Shown here one piece after another: positions 29,286 through 38,530 of a stretch of 64,000 bases of DNA (the stretch's first letter is position 1; the number at the start of each line of letters is the position of its first letter). The stretch is from Sinorhizobium kostiense (lineage in GTDB: Bacteria; Pseudomonadota; Alphaproteobacteria; Rhizobiales; Rhizobiaceae). The notes beneath the pieces were generated by a model. The model did not search any database and had not been told where the DNA came from. It saw only the letters and a list, made by a program, of their open reading frames with translations. The translations under genes were made by a program, and so were the position numbers. Location of the stretch: assembly GCF_017874595.1 (NCBI RefSeq), contig NZ_JAGILA010000004.1:1-64000 (forward strand), in the 5' to 3' direction.

Positions 29286-30066
29286 AGCTGTGTCCCGCCC
29301 TCAGCCCCTCGCGCACACGGTGGGCGATTTCCAGGAATTCCGGCGTCTCGCGAATGCCGAGCGGGCGCTCCTTCGGGAGCGTCGATTCGATGACGTCGGT
29401 CACGCGGCCGGGCCGGGGACTCATGACGACGATCCTGGTTGAAAGATAGACGGCTTCCGGAATCGAGTGCGTGACGAAACAGATGGTCTTGTCGGTGCGC
29501 GCCCATAGCTTCAGAAGCTGCTCGTTCAGGTGGTCGCGGACGATCTCGTCGAGGGCGCCGAAAGGCTCGTCCATCAGGAGCAGATCGGCATCGAAGGCCA
29601 AGGCGCGCGCGATCGACGCCCGCTGCTGCATGCCGCCGGAAAGCTGCCAGGGATATTTCTTGCCGAAGCCGGAGAGATTGACGAGCTCCAGCGTGCGCTC
29701 GATCCGCGCCCGCTGTTCGTCCCTGGAGTAGCCCATGATCTCGAGCGGCAGGGCGATGTTCTTCTCGATCGTCCGCCATGGATAGAGCGCGGCCGTCTGG
29801 AAGACGTAGCCATAGGCGCGATGGCGACGGGCTTCCTCCGGCGTCATGCCGTTGACGGTGATCGAGCCGGCGGTCGGCTTCTCAAGGTCGGCGATGACGC
29901 GCAGGAAGGTCGTCTTGCCGCAGCCGGAAGGACCGATGAAGGAGACGAAGTCGCCCTTGGCGACGTCGAGGTTCACGCCGGTAAGGGCGTTCACCGGTCC
30001 GTCGCTCGTCTCAAAGGTCAGGCCGAGGTTCCGGGCCGAGACGACGGAGGCGGGATTGGATGTCAT
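29275..30066 (-). CDS. ABC transporter ATPase (NitT/TauT family)
   Basis: 263-residue ATP-binding subunit from ATG 30066. Walker A GPSGCGKTTF, Q-loop YGYVFQTAALYPW, signature LSGGMQQRASIARA, Walker B LLLMDEPFGALDEI and H-loop CFVTHSIPEA. First gene of the operon ATPase - GNAT - permease - permease - binding protein, all read leftwards. The frame is open further upstream, but MTSNPASVV is the natural start. Confidence 0.9.
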   Translation of the reverse strand: MTSNPASVVSARNLGLTFETSDGPVNALTGVNLDVAKGDFVSFIGPSGCGKTTFLRVIADLEKPTAGSITVNGMTPEEARRHRAYGYVFQTAALYPWRTIEKNIALPLEIMGYSRDEQRARIERTLELVNLSGFGKKYPWQLSGGMQQRASIARALAFDADLLLMDEPFGALDEIVRDHLNEQLLKLWARTDKTICFVTHSIPEAVYLSTRIVVMSPRPGRVTDVIESTLPKERPLGIRETPEFLEIAHRVREGLRAGHSYDE

Positions 30067-30184
30067 GGGATTCTCATTGTCTTTTGTCTGTGCCAGACTG
30101 CTATTTGGGCCGGCAACATGCAATCGCGGATTCGCTGCAGATGGCCCATGCGGCGAGTTTTTCAGCGAATTCTGGAGAAGGTTC

Positions 30185-30619
30185 ATGTCTCGATCATCCA
30201 ATCCTGGCTGTCGCGTGGTTCGCCCCGGCAGTGCCTATGCCGGCAAACAGGGGCTCAACTACTTCGAAGGCATCGCCGCCGAGACCGTCGGCTCGACCGG
30301 CATCTGCATGCATCTCTTGACCATGCCGCCGGGGGCCCGCGCCAAAGCGCATCTCCACGAGAGCCACGAGACGGCTATCTATGTGCTTTCCGGCGAGGCG
30401 CATACCTGGTTCGGGGACCGGCTTGAGGAGCATGTGGTCGTAAAGCCCGGCGAGATGTTCTACATCCCCGCCGGCGTGCCGCATCTGCCGGCAAACCTTT
30501 CCGACGCGCCCTGCACGGCGGTAATCGCCCGGACCGATCCGAAGGAGCAGGAAAGCGTCGTCCTGCTCCCGGAACTGGACGGGCTGGTGACAGCCGATCC
30601 TTCGGCCCAGCGCGGATGA
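30185..30619 (+). CDS. Cupin-domain protein
   Basis: 144-residue single-domain cupin. The two cupin motifs are clear: HLHESHETAIYVLSGEAHTW with metal-binding His and Glu, and GEMFYIPAGVPHLPAN with the second His. GGAGAAGG precedes ATG 30185. It is divergent from the ABC importer and convergent with the dihydropyrimidinase gene, 11 bases from it. Function unknown; a role in pyrimidine or ureido metabolism is possible from position only. Confidence 0.8.
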   Translation: MSRSSNPGCRVVRPGSAYAGKQGLNYFEGIAAETVGSTGICMHLLTMPPGARAKAHLHESHETAIYVLSGEAHTWFGDRLEEHVVVKPGEMFYIPAGVPHLPANLSDAPCTAVIARTDPKEQESVVLLPELDGLVTADPSAQRG

Positions 30620-30630
30620 AAGTTTCGGCA

Positions 30631-32085
30631 TCAGACGCCGCTTGCCGGAATGCCGGTGCGCTGCACGGCGCGCGGGGCCGTCACTTCCTTCCAGGTCGAA
30701 AGCGCGGTGCTGACCGCCGGGAAGGGATCGCGCCGCACGAATTCGCCCTGGCCTTCTTGAGTCTTCACCGTTGATTCCTCGATCGCAACGGCGCCGCGCG
30801 TCAGCGTGAAACGCGGCAGGCCGGTAACCGTCTTGCCCTCGAAGACGTTGTAGTCGATCGCCGACTGCTGGGCCTTGGCGGAAATCGTCTTCGATCGCTT
30901 CGGATCCCAGACGACGAGGTCGGCGTCGGCGCCGACGAGGATAGCGCCCTTCTTCGGATAGATGTTGAGAATCTTGGCGATATTGGTGGAGGTCACCGCC
31001 ACGAACTCGTTCATGGTAATGCGGCCGGTATTGACGCCATAGGTCCACAGCATCGGCATCCGGTCCTCAAGACCGCCGGTGCCGTTCGGGATCTTGGTGA
31101 AATCGCCGACGCCGAAGCGCTTCTGCGCGGTCGTAAAGGCGCAATGGTCGGTCGCGACCACCTGTAGCGAGCCGGAGGCAAGTCCTGCCCAGAGGCTGTC
31201 CTGATGCGCCTTGTTGCGGAAGGGCGGCGACATCACCCGACGGGCGGCGTGGTCCCAGTCCTTATTGAAATATTCAGTCTCGTCGAGCGTCAGGTGCTGG
31301 ATCAGCGGTTCGCCGAAGACGCGCATGCCCTTGGCGCGGGCGCGGCGGATCGCCTCGTGCGCCTGCTCGCACGAGGTATGGACTATGTAGACGGGACAGC
31401 CGGCCATGTCGGCGATCATGATCGCGCGGTTGGTGGCCTCGCCCTCGACCTCGGCCGGCCGCGAATAGGCATGCGCCTCGGGGCCGTTATTGCCTTCGGC
31501 GAGCAGCTTTGCCTGGAGCTGCGCCACGACGTCGCCGTTTTCGGCGTGAACGAGGGGCAGGGCGCCGAGCCCAGCGCAGCGCTGGAACGAGGAAAACATC
31601 TCGTCGTCGTCCACCATCAGCGCGCCCTTATAGGCCATGAAGTGCTTGAAGGTGTTGATGCCCTTGTCCTTGACGATGGTTTCCATCTCATTGAACACCT
31701 GCTCGCCCCACCAGGTGATCGCCATGTGGAAGGAGTAGTCGCAATTGGCCCGGGTCGACTTGTTGTCCCACATGGTCAGCGCTTCCAAGAGCGACTGGCC
31801 GGGTGAGGGCAGCGCGAAATCGACGACCATCGTCGTGCCGCCGGCCAGCGCCGCGCGCGTGCCGCTCTCGAAATCGTCGGAGGAATAGGTGCCCATGAAA
31901 GGCATTTCGAGATGGGTGTGCGGGTCAATGCCGCCCGGCATCACATAGCAGCCGGTCGCGTCCAGCGTCTCGGTGCCGGAGAGATTGGGGCCGATCTCGA
32001 CGATCTTGCCGCCTTCCACCTTGATATCGGCCTTGTAGGTCAGGTCCGCGGTGACGATGGTTCCACCCTTGATGACGGTGCTCAT
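30631..32085 (-). CDS. hydA: Dihydropyrimidinase (D-hydantoinase)
   Basis: 484-residue zinc amidohydrolase that opens dihydrouracil or dihydrothymine to the N-carbamoyl beta-amino acid, the second step of reductive pyrimidine degradation. Metal ligands: HTH in GGIDPHTHLEMPF, the lysine to be carboxylated in FKHFMAYKGAL, His in LVHAENGD and VHTSCEQA, and Asp in VATDHCAF. ATG 32085 follows GAGGGAAG. It lies downstream of the carbamoylase gene, separated by a repeat and a terminator. Confidence 0.93.
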   Translation of the reverse strand: MSTVIKGGTIVTADLTYKADIKVEGGKIVEIGPNLSGTETLDATGCYVMPGGIDPHTHLEMPFMGTYSSDDFESGTRAALAGGTTMVVDFALPSPGQSLLEALTMWDNKSTRANCDYSFHMAITWWGEQVFNEMETIVKDKGINTFKHFMAYKGALMVDDDEMFSSFQRCAGLGALPLVHAENGDVVAQLQAKLLAEGNNGPEAHAYSRPAEVEGEATNRAIMIADMAGCPVYIVHTSCEQAHEAIRRARAKGMRVFGEPLIQHLTLDETEYFNKDWDHAARRVMSPPFRNKAHQDSLWAGLASGSLQVVATDHCAFTTAQKRFGVGDFTKIPNGTGGLEDRMPMLWTYGVNTGRITMNEFVAVTSTNIAKILNIYPKKGAILVGADADLVVWDPKRSKTISAKAQQSAIDYNVFEGKTVTGLPRFTLTRGAVAIEESTVKTQEGQGEFVRRDPFPAVSTALSTWKEVTAPRAVQRTGIPASGV

Positions 32086-32170
32086 TGTTCTTCCCTCGCG
32101 ATAGTGCATTCAGTGGCGGACAACCGCCTACTGCATGTTTCCTCAAATCCTTGCCGATTTGAGTATAAAA

Positions 32171-32233
32171 GCATGCAGCAATTCAAAGCCTACAGCGACC
32201 TTTGCGCGGCGGATAAGACGCGCGGCGCTGTAG
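32171..32233 (+). repeat. Dispersed palindromic element
   Basis: Begins gcatgcagcaattcaaagc and contains the inverted pair ctacagcg (32190-32197) and cgctgtag (32226-32233), with tttgcgcg and gacgcgcg between. The same element occurs in whole or part at 20869, 42464 and 53638 in this window. Confidence 0.75.
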
Positions 32234-32234
32234 G

Positions 32235-32260
32235 AAAAGGGCGGGACTTTCGTCCCGCCC
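32235..32260 (-). terminator. Terminator after the carbamoylase gene
   Basis: On the minus strand the arms gggcgggac and gtcccgccc with a gaaa loop are followed by tttt. It lies eight bases after the stop of the M20 hydrolase gene, so read-through into hydA may be reduced. Confidence 0.85.
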
Positions 32261-32268
32261 GTTAATTC

Positions 32269-33519
32269 TCATTCGACCACTTCTGCCGTCTCGAGCACCG
32301 CATGGAAGAGGACATCGGCGCCGGCCGTGGCCCATTCCTTGGAAATGTCCTCGGCCTCGTTGTGGCTGAGCCCCCCGACGCAGGGACACATGATCATCGT
32401 CGTCGGCGCGACTTTCGCCGCCCAGCAGGCGTCGTGCCCCGCGCCGGAGATGAGGTTCATGTGGCTGTAGCCGAGTTTTTCGGCGGCGCCGCGAACGGTG
32501 GCGACCAGCTTCGGATCGAAGGTGACGGGATCGAAATGGCCGACCGCCTCGATCGAACAGCCGACGCCGAGCGGCTCGCAGATCTTCGGGGCTTCGGCCT
32601 CGATGCGCGCCCGCATGCCGTCGAGCTTGGCCTGGTCGGGCGAGCGGATGTCGACGGTGAAGACCACCTTGCCCGGCAGCACGTTGCGCGAATTCGGCGA
32701 AAAGAACATCTGGCCGACGCCCCCGACGGCGCCGGGCTGGTTTTCCATGGCGACTTTCTGCACCATTTCCAGGATGCGGGCCATGGCGAGCCCGGCATTG
32801 ACGCGCATGTTCATCGGCGTCGAGCCGGTATGCGCCTCCCTGCCGGTCAACGTGAACTCCAACCACCAAAGGCCCTGACAGTGGGTGACGACGCCGATCT
32901 GTCTGTTCTCGGCCTCGAGGATCGGCCCCTGTTCGATATGATATTCGAAATAGGCGTGCATCTTGCGGGCACCGACTTCCTCGTCGCCGACCCAGCCGAT
33001 ACGTTTCAGTTCGTCTCCGAAGCTCTTTCCATCCGGATCCTTGCGGGCATAGGCATAGTCGAGCGTATGGACGCCGGCAAAGACGCCGGAAGCGAGCATG
33101 GCCGGCGCGAAGCGCGCGCCTTCCTCATTGGTCCAGTTGGTGACGACGATCGGGTGCTTGGTCTTGATGCCGAGGTCATTCATCGTGCGCACGACCTCAA
33201 GGCCGCTCAAGACGCCGAGCACCCCGTCGAACTTGCCGCCGGTCGGCTGCGTGTCGAGATGGGAGCCGATATGCACGGGCAGGGCATCGGGGTCCGTTCC
33301 GGGGCGGGTCATGAACATGGTGCCCATCTTGTCGACGCCCATGGTGAGCCCCGCCTTCTCGCACCAGGACTGGAAAAGCCGGCGGCCTTCGCCGTCGGCA
33401 TCCGTCAAGGTCTGGCGATTGTTGCCGCCGGCAATGCCGGGGCCGATCTTCGCCATTTCCATCAACGAATCCCACAGGCGGTCGGCATTGACGCGCCTAT
33501 TCTCGCCAGGTGCTGCCAT
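32269..33519 (-). CDS. Zn-dependent N-carbamoyl amino acid hydrolase / beta-ureidopropionase (M20)
   Basis: 416-residue amidase of the hydantoinase/carbamoylase branch of the M20 family. It removes the carbamoyl group from N-carbamoyl-beta-alanine or related compounds, the third step of the pathway. Metal ligands: His in IGSHLDTQPTGGKFDG, Asp in the same motif, Glu in TNWTNEEGARFAPAM, His in EYHIEQGP region and His in LSHNEAED. GREAHTGSTPMNMR and the AGHDA segment shape the substrate site. Such enzymes are named pydC or amaB; specificity for L-alpha or beta substrates cannot be decided here, but the neighbours favour ureidopropionase. Confidence 0.88.
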   Translation of the reverse strand: MAAPGENRRVNADRLWDSLMEMAKIGPGIAGGNNRQTLTDADGEGRRLFQSWCEKAGLTMGVDKMGTMFMTRPGTDPDALPVHIGSHLDTQPTGGKFDGVLGVLSGLEVVRTMNDLGIKTKHPIVVTNWTNEEGARFAPAMLASGVFAGVHTLDYAYARKDPDGKSFGDELKRIGWVGDEEVGARKMHAYFEYHIEQGPILEAENRQIGVVTHCQGLWWLEFTLTGREAHTGSTPMNMRVNAGLAMARILEMVQKVAMENQPGAVGGVGQMFFSPNSRNVLPGKVVFTVDIRSPDQAKLDGMRARIEAEAPKICEPLGVGCSIEAVGHFDPVTFDPKLVATVRGAAEKLGYSHMNLISGAGHDACWAAKVAPTTMIMCPCVGGLSHNEAEDISKEWATAGADVLFHAVLETAEVVE

Positions 33520-33646
33520 GGCGTTCTCCTCTATTTCGGCTGGGCCCTCCCCCGGGGATAGCCCTCATGTTCCCGTTGGCCAAATCGGAGCTTTGTTCTA
33601 TTGCCCTTCGAACAGCCGTTGCCTTTGGTGGCAATCTGGCTGATAA

Positions 33647-33664
33647 TTTGACCGGTTGGTAAAC
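33647..33664. promoter_or_regulatory. RutR-like operator before the carbamoylase and TetR genes
   Basis: tttgaccggttggtaaac is an imperfect palindrome close to the E. coli RutR consensus TTGACCAnnTGGTCAA. It lies midway in the divergent gap between the carbamoylase gene and the RutR-like regulator. A similar site lies before preT. Confidence 0.6.
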
Positions 33665-33796
33665 ATTACAACTTCCGCAGCGGCACTCAAGCGGGAAAAA
33701 GAAAAAATCAAAGGCGCTGCTCAAAAATTTGGCGCAGCCGAAAATTGGGCAGATCGGTTTCGTTTCCATCGGTTGCCGGCATAGTCAGGGGGAGAG

Positions 33797-34438
33797 ATGG
33801 TACTTCCAAGAGCGGCCAAGACCCAGAGACGCACGCGCATCCAGGAGGAAAAGGAGGAGCGCATCCTGGAAGCCGCGCTCGAGGTCTTCTCGGCTCATGG
33901 ATTTCGTGGCTCGACCATCGACCAGATCGCCGAAGTGGCAGGCATGTCGAAGCCGAACCTGCTCTATTACTTCCGCACGAAGGAGGCGATGCACCGCGCG
34001 CTGATCGACCGCGTACTCGACACGTGGCTCGATCCCCTGCGCGAACTCGACTCCGAGGGCAACCCGGTCGCCGAGATCCGCAGCTATATCCGGCGAAAGC
34101 TCGAACTGGCGCGGGATTTCCCGCGTGAAAGCCGACTCTTCGCCAATGAGATCCTTCAGGGCGCCCCGCATATCGAGGACGAGCTGAAAGGTCCCCTGAA
34201 ACAATTGGTCGACGAGAAGGCCGAGGTGATCCGCGCCTGGGCAAAGGCCGGAAAGATCGCCAAGTGCGACCCCTACCACCTCATCTTCGCGATCTGGTCG
34301 ACGACTCAGCATTATGCCGACTTTGACGTGCAGGTGCGCGCCGTTCTCGGCCAGGAGCACGCGGGCGAGGGTCGCTTCGACGATGCGGCGAGATTCCTCG
34401 AGCGGCTGTTCGTCGACGGGCTGCAGGTGCGGGAGTAG
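33797..34438 (+). CDS. RutR-like TetR-family regulator of pyrimidine catabolism
   Basis: 213-residue TetR repressor. The helix-turn-helix is ILEAALEVFSAHGFRGSTID and MSKPNLLYYFRTKEAMHRAL. The ligand domain with ANEILQGAPHIEDELKGPLK and the C-terminal WSTTQHYADFDVQVRAV match RutR, which senses uracil and thymine. The start is GTG/ATG at 33797 after GGGGAGAG. Divergent from the carbamoylase gene, so control of the pyrimidine-degradation genes is likely. Confidence 0.88.
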   Translation: MVLPRAAKTQRRTRIQEEKEERILEAALEVFSAHGFRGSTIDQIAEVAGMSKPNLLYYFRTKEAMHRALIDRVLDTWLDPLRELDSEGNPVAEIRSYIRRKLELARDFPRESRLFANEILQGAPHIEDELKGPLKQLVDEKAEVIRAWAKAGKIAKCDPYHLIFAIWSTTQHYADFDVQVRAVLGQEHAGEGRFDDAARFLERLFVDGLQVRE

Positions 34439-34522
34439 ATACGACGGAGTTTCTGTTTGGCCCTCATCCCGCTGCCGCGACCTTCTCGCCGTTTTTCGAA
34501 TGGGAGGAGGGGACTCACGGTG

Positions 34523-34592
34523 CACTCCCAGTCCCCTCGCCCCGCCTTGCGGGGAGAGGATTGGTCCTGGGGTTACCCTAGGAGAGGGGCCA
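34523..34592. repeat. Dispersed intergenic repeat fragment
   Basis: Contains cccctcgccccgccttgcggggagagg followed by a second ggaggaggg-like block nearby (34501-34511). This layout is common between rhizobial genes. A related but not identical stretch occurs at 63486-63540. It lies between the convergent TetR and cyaC genes. Confidence 0.55.
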
Positions 34593-34602
34593 ACGAGCGG
34601 GC

Positions 34603-36270
34603 TCAATCTTGCGCTGGGAGCACCTTTGAAATCTCCGCGGCATTCTCCACCATCCAGGTTTCGAGCGTCGCCTGGCGACCGCGCAGGCTGATGTCGAGCC
34701 TGCGATTGCCCTCTAGGCTAATGCCGGCTCGATCGGCGAGTTCGACAGAGACGGCAAGTTCGCAGTCGTGTTCCTTCGCAAGACCTTCCAGCCGGCTCGC
34801 CGTGTTGATGGTGTCGCCCACAGCCGTTAGCGCGGTCGCCCGGCCGTAGCCCATCTCGCCGACGATGGCGGGGCCGGCATGCAAGCCTATTGCAAGCCTC
34901 AGCGGTTGTTCAAGCTCGGCCGCGAATGTCTGATTGAGCGCCCGGATACCCGCCGCGAGCCGCGCTGCTGCGGTCAGCGATTGCAGGCATGCTTCCTCGA
35001 ACGTTGACTTCAGCCCGAAGATCGCCAGCGCCCCGTCGCCGATGAACTTGTCGATGACGCCGCCGGAGCCTTCCACCGCCTCTCCGACCATCTCGAAATA
35101 GCGATTGAGCAGGAAAACCGTGTCGAAGGGTAGCCGGTGCTCGGTGATACGGGTGAAATCGCGCAGGTCGCAGAAGAGCACGGCGACGCGCCGCTCGCGC
35201 CCGCCGCCGTTGTGGCGGGCAAGCTGCGTCTTCGTGCCGAGACTGTCGCTGTCGAGGATCGGCACCACAGTGACATTATGCACGGGGCGGAATTGGCAGG
35301 CGAGCCGCACATTGTTCGGCGCGCCGATGCGGGTCAGCGTCGCAAGCTCCGCCGCCCCCGGCCCCGGCTGACCCTCGAGGCCCTGGATGACGCGTACCCG
35401 GCAGGTAGAGCAGCGGCCGCGGCCGCCGCAGACGGAGGCGTGGGGAATTCCAGCGGCGCGGCTTGCCTCGAGCACGCTGAATCCGAGGCTGACCGCCGCG
35501 ACGCGTCCGTCGGGATAGCGTACGCGGATGCGTCCGCGCGACGGCAGCGCGCGCAGAGCCAGTGTTCCGCCGACAAGGCCGGCGAAGCCGGCATAGAGGG
35601 CCAGTCGGACATTCGCCGCAATGGGGCCGATCCGCGCGCGGCCGACGGTTGCCAGGTCGCCATAGGCGCCATGTTCCGCATAGACGGGCGGAAGCGAGCG
35701 GGCGCCGCTGACGAAGCCGAAGAGTGCGAAGATCGGGACGAGAATGGCGATCGTGTAGAGCAGGATCTCGTAGCGCGGAAACCAGCTTCGGCCTCGCATC
35801 CAGAACCAGGCGCCGAGGCAGGCATGTCCCCAGACCAGGAGCAGCGCAATGCTCTGCCGCGAGGCATTGTAGGCATGCGACCAAAGCCCGCGCAGGACCA
35901 TTGGATAATCGGCGCCGATTCCGGTCAGGATCGGCTCCACCCGGGTCATGACGACATGGGGTATGAGGAGAAAGGGCAGGCTGAGGCCGAAGACGATCTT
36001 CAGGGCCTCGCCGACGGGCATCCGCAGCGTTTGGCGGCGATAGAGGCTGTCGAGCGCCATCAGGAAGTGCAGGAGAAGGGCGCCGTAGAGGAAGACCGTT
36101 CCGGGCGCGCTCTGCCAGAGCAGGCCGAGCGTGCGCCGGCCCGCTTCCATCGCACCGACGGAAATGAGACCGAGCGAATGGTTGAAGAAGTGGCACAGGA
36201 CGAAGGAGCCGAGCACGGCGCCGGAGATCAGGTGCGCTTTCTTACGGATGTCGGCGGAAAGGATCGTCAA
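34603..36270 (-). CDS. cyaC: Redox-sensing class III adenylate cyclase CyaC with diheme/Fe-S membrane anchor
   Basis: 555-residue membrane adenylate cyclase. Residues 1 to about 230 form six hydrophobic segments with histidines like SdhC/cytochrome b. Residues about 245-335 are a ferredoxin domain with the cluster ligands in SVCGGRGRCSTCRVRV and a further Cys in RLACQFRP. The rest is a class III catalytic domain: metal-binding Asp in VLFCDLRDFTRIT, KFIGDGALAIFG, and TAVGDTINTASRLEG. The S. meliloti CyaC with this architecture was described as a quinone-responsive diheme-B enzyme (literature recall). The start appears to be TTG 36270 with no obvious ribosome-binding site, so it is uncertain. 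Confidence 0.88.
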   Translation of the reverse strand: MTILSADIRKKAHLISGAVLGSFVLCHFFNHSLGLISVGAMEAGRRTLGLLWQSAPGTVFLYGALLLHFLMALDSLYRRQTLRMPVGEALKIVFGLSLPFLLIPHVVMTRVEPILTGIGADYPMVLRGLWSHAYNASRQSIALLLVWGHACLGAWFWMRGRSWFPRYEILLYTIAILVPIFALFGFVSGARSLPPVYAEHGAYGDLATVGRARIGPIAANVRLALYAGFAGLVGGTLALRALPSRGRIRVRYPDGRVAAVSLGFSVLEASRAAGIPHASVCGGRGRCSTCRVRVIQGLEGQPGPGAAELATLTRIGAPNNVRLACQFRPVHNVTVVPILDSDSLGTKTQLARHNGGGRERRVAVLFCDLRDFTRITEHRLPFDTVFLLNRYFEMVGEAVEGSGGVIDKFIGDGALAIFGLKSTFEEACLQSLTAAARLAAGIRALNQTFAAELEQPLRLAIGLHAGPAIVGEMGYGRATALTAVGDTINTASRLEGLAKEHDCELAVSVELADRAGISLEGNRRLDISLRGRQATLETWMVENAAEISKVLPAQD

Positions 36271-36437
36271 GCAATCTGCCCGGATATGCGGAGCCTGTGG
36301 CGGCGTGTGATGTCGCTCCTTATTGACCAGATTGCCGCTAGCGACAACTTACGTTTCCTACACAAACTGTTTCGTTTTTGTGATCGGCTCCCGATCGCCG
36401 TGACCGCCGCCTTTTGACGCGCGTTGAAGCTTGCAGC

Positions 36438-37337
36438 CTATTCCATGACCCGTGGCAGTGCCGTGGCGAGTTGATCGATGGCGACGCGCAGCTTCGGCAG
36501 CGGGCGCCGGGCTCCTGGCCAAACGGCATGAACCTTGAAGATGAGCCCGGGTCGATCGGTCAGGACGCGCACGAGATCGCCGCGCTGCACCCGATCGCGC
36601 ACTAGCCAGCAGGGCAGCCACGCCAGGCCGATTCCCTCGACGGCAGCGTCGGCGATCGCCGCCAGATCGTCGAGCCGCAGCCGGGTCTTGGGCAATACGG
36701 TCTCCAAAGCACGACCTTCGGACGGGAAGGACCATGGCCGCTGCTGCCCACCGCGGTAGTAGACGATCGCCTCATGGTCGGCGAGATCCGCCACGGCCTC
36801 TGGGATCCCGCGCGCCGAGAGGTAGGCTGGAGAGGCGCAGACAGTCATGCGTTGCTCCGCGATGACGCGTGTCATCAGACCGGCATCGTTCCCCAACGAA
36901 CCAATGCGGATAGCAAGATCGACACCGTCGTCGAAGAGATCGGTGACGCGATCGTTGAAGGAGAGATCGAGTTCGAGCTGCGGGTGATTGCGCAGGAGGT
37001 CGCGAAAGAGTGGCGCAACGCATTGGCGTCCAAAGAGGACCGGCATGGAGACGCGCAACCGGCCACGGATGTCCTGGCGGCCGGACTCGAGGAGCGCTTC
37101 GGCCGCCCGGATCTCGCCTAGCGCCTTCTGGCAGCTCTCGTAAAAGAGCTGACCCTCTTCCGTGAGGCTCTGTGCGCGTGTCGTCCGATGGAACAGGCGC
37201 ACACCGAGCCGCTGCTCGAGTCGGGCAACCGTCTTGCCGACTGCCGAGCGAGAAAGGTTGAGCCGTGCCGCTGCGGCGGAGAAGCCGCCGGTCTCCGCCG
37301 CCTCGACGAAGACCGAAATGCCGTTCAGGTGTTCCAT
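36438..37337 (-). CDS. LysR-family transcriptional regulator
   Basis: 299-residue LysR regulator. Helix-turn-helix at residues about 5-65 (GISVFVEAAETGGFSAAAAR, SRSAVGKTVARLEQRLGVRL). The effector-binding domain follows with RLRVSMPVLFGRQ and LAIRIGSLGNDAGL. It is divergent from the zinc-independent alcohol dehydrogenase gene with 104 bases between, so it probably controls that gene. Effector unknown. Confidence 0.88.
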   Translation of the reverse strand: MEHLNGISVFVEAAETGGFSAAAARLNLSRSAVGKTVARLEQRLGVRLFHRTTRAQSLTEEGQLFYESCQKALGEIRAAEALLESGRQDIRGRLRVSMPVLFGRQCVAPLFRDLLRNHPQLELDLSFNDRVTDLFDDGVDLAIRIGSLGNDAGLMTRVIAEQRMTVCASPAYLSARGIPEAVADLADHEAIVYYRGGQQRPWSFPSEGRALETVLPKTRLRLDDLAAIADAAVEGIGLAWLPCWLVRDRVQRGDLVRVLTDRPGLIFKVHAVWPGARRPLPKLRVAIDQLATALPRVME

Positions 37338-37441
37338 GAAATTGTATCCAAGAAAGAGACAATAATGGGAACTCTTATCGCAACTGACGATGCATGTTCA
37401 ACAGTATGGTCATGCAATCGCAATCGACGAAAGGAGCGAAC

Positions 37442-38464
37442 ATGTCGAAGTGGATTCAGCAATGGACTATGGATGCGATCGGCCCGCGGAACCTAATACT
37501 TACCGAACGGCCTCTGCCCGAGATCGGCCCACATGACGTGCTCGTACGCACGACGGCAGTTTCGCTCAACTACCGCGACAAGCTGGTGCTCGAAAGCGGC
37601 ATGGGGCTGGACCTCACATTCCCCTTCGTTCCGGCGTCGGACTTGAGCGGAATTGTCGAAGCCGCTGGGGAAGCGGTGACGCGCTTCAGGCCGGGCGACC
37701 GCGTGATCTCGACCTTCGCGCCGGGATGGTTCGACGGTTTGCGGCCGGGCAGCGGCCGGACCCCCGCTTACGCAACGCTTGGCGGCGTGCATCCGGGCGT
37801 GATGTCGGAATATGTCGCCTTTCCGGAGGACTGGTTCGTCGCCGCGCCTACGAGCCTCGATGCTGCAGAGGCAAGCACGCTGCCTTGCGCCGGCCTCACG
37901 GCCTGGTTCGCGCTGATCGAGAAGGGGCAGTTGAGACCGGGCGACCGCGTTGTCGTGCAGGGAACGGGCGGTGTGGCGCTCTTCGGGCTGCAGATTGCCA
38001 AAGCCGCGGGCGCCGAGGTCATTGTGACGTCGGGCAGTCCTGAAAAGCTCGAGCGGGCGCTGGGGCTCGGCGCCGACCACGGCGTCAATCGCCTCCGCGA
38101 GGACTGGGTCGAGCGGGTACTCGCGCTCACCGGCGATCATGGTGCCGATCATATCCTGGAGATCGCCGGCGGTGCCGGCCTCGGCCAGTCGCTGAAGGCG
38201 GTGGCGCCGGATGGTCGCATCTCGGTGATCGGCGTGTTCGAAGGCTTCGAGGTTTCCGGCCCGGTCGCTCCGCTGCTTCTTAAATCGCCTGTGCTGCAAG
38301 GCATCAGCGTCGGGCATCGCCGGGCGCTCGAAGATCTGGTCAGCGCGGTTGACCGCATCGGTCTGAAGCCGATCATCGACAAGCGCTACAGGTTCGCCGA
38401 ACTCCGGGAAGCCCTCGCGCATCTCGATCGCGGTCCCTTCGGCAAGATCGTGATCGAGTTTTAA
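37442..38464 (+). CDS. MDR-family alcohol dehydrogenase / quinone oxidoreductase-like
   Basis: 340-residue medium-chain reductase. N-terminal GroES-like domain (VSLNYRDKLVLESGMGLDL, VPASDLSGIVEAAGE) and NAD(P)-binding domain with VVVQGTGGVALFGLQIAKAA. Two Cys/His zinc ligands expected in zinc alcohol dehydrogenases are not complete (ASDLSG instead of GHEG, NYRDK in place of CGTD), so it may be a zinc-free enoyl or quinone reductase. AAAGGAG precedes ATG 37442. Divergent from the LysR gene. Confidence 0.85.
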   Translation: MSKWIQQWTMDAIGPRNLILTERPLPEIGPHDVLVRTTAVSLNYRDKLVLESGMGLDLTFPFVPASDLSGIVEAAGEAVTRFRPGDRVISTFAPGWFDGLRPGSGRTPAYATLGGVHPGVMSEYVAFPEDWFVAAPTSLDAAEASTLPCAGLTAWFALIEKGQLRPGDRVVVQGTGGVALFGLQIAKAAGAEVIVTSGSPEKLERALGLGADHGVNRLREDWVERVLALTGDHGADHILEIAGGAGLGQSLKAVAPDGRISVIGVFEGFEVSGPVAPLLLKSPVLQGISVGHRRALEDLVSAVDRIGLKPIIDKRYRFAELREALAHLDRGPFGKIVIEF

Positions 38465-38479
38465 ACACCTGACGAACAT

Positions 38480-38513
38480 GGGAGGGCCGTCGGTGATTGC
38501 CGGCGGCCCTCCC
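38480..38513 (+). terminator. Hairpin between convergent dehydrogenase and preA genes
   Basis: Arms gggagggccg and cggccctccc around a 14-base loop. No T-run on the plus strand; works at best as a weak terminator for either gene. Confidence 0.6.
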
Positions 38514-38530
38514 ACTCCCGTAACTGCACC

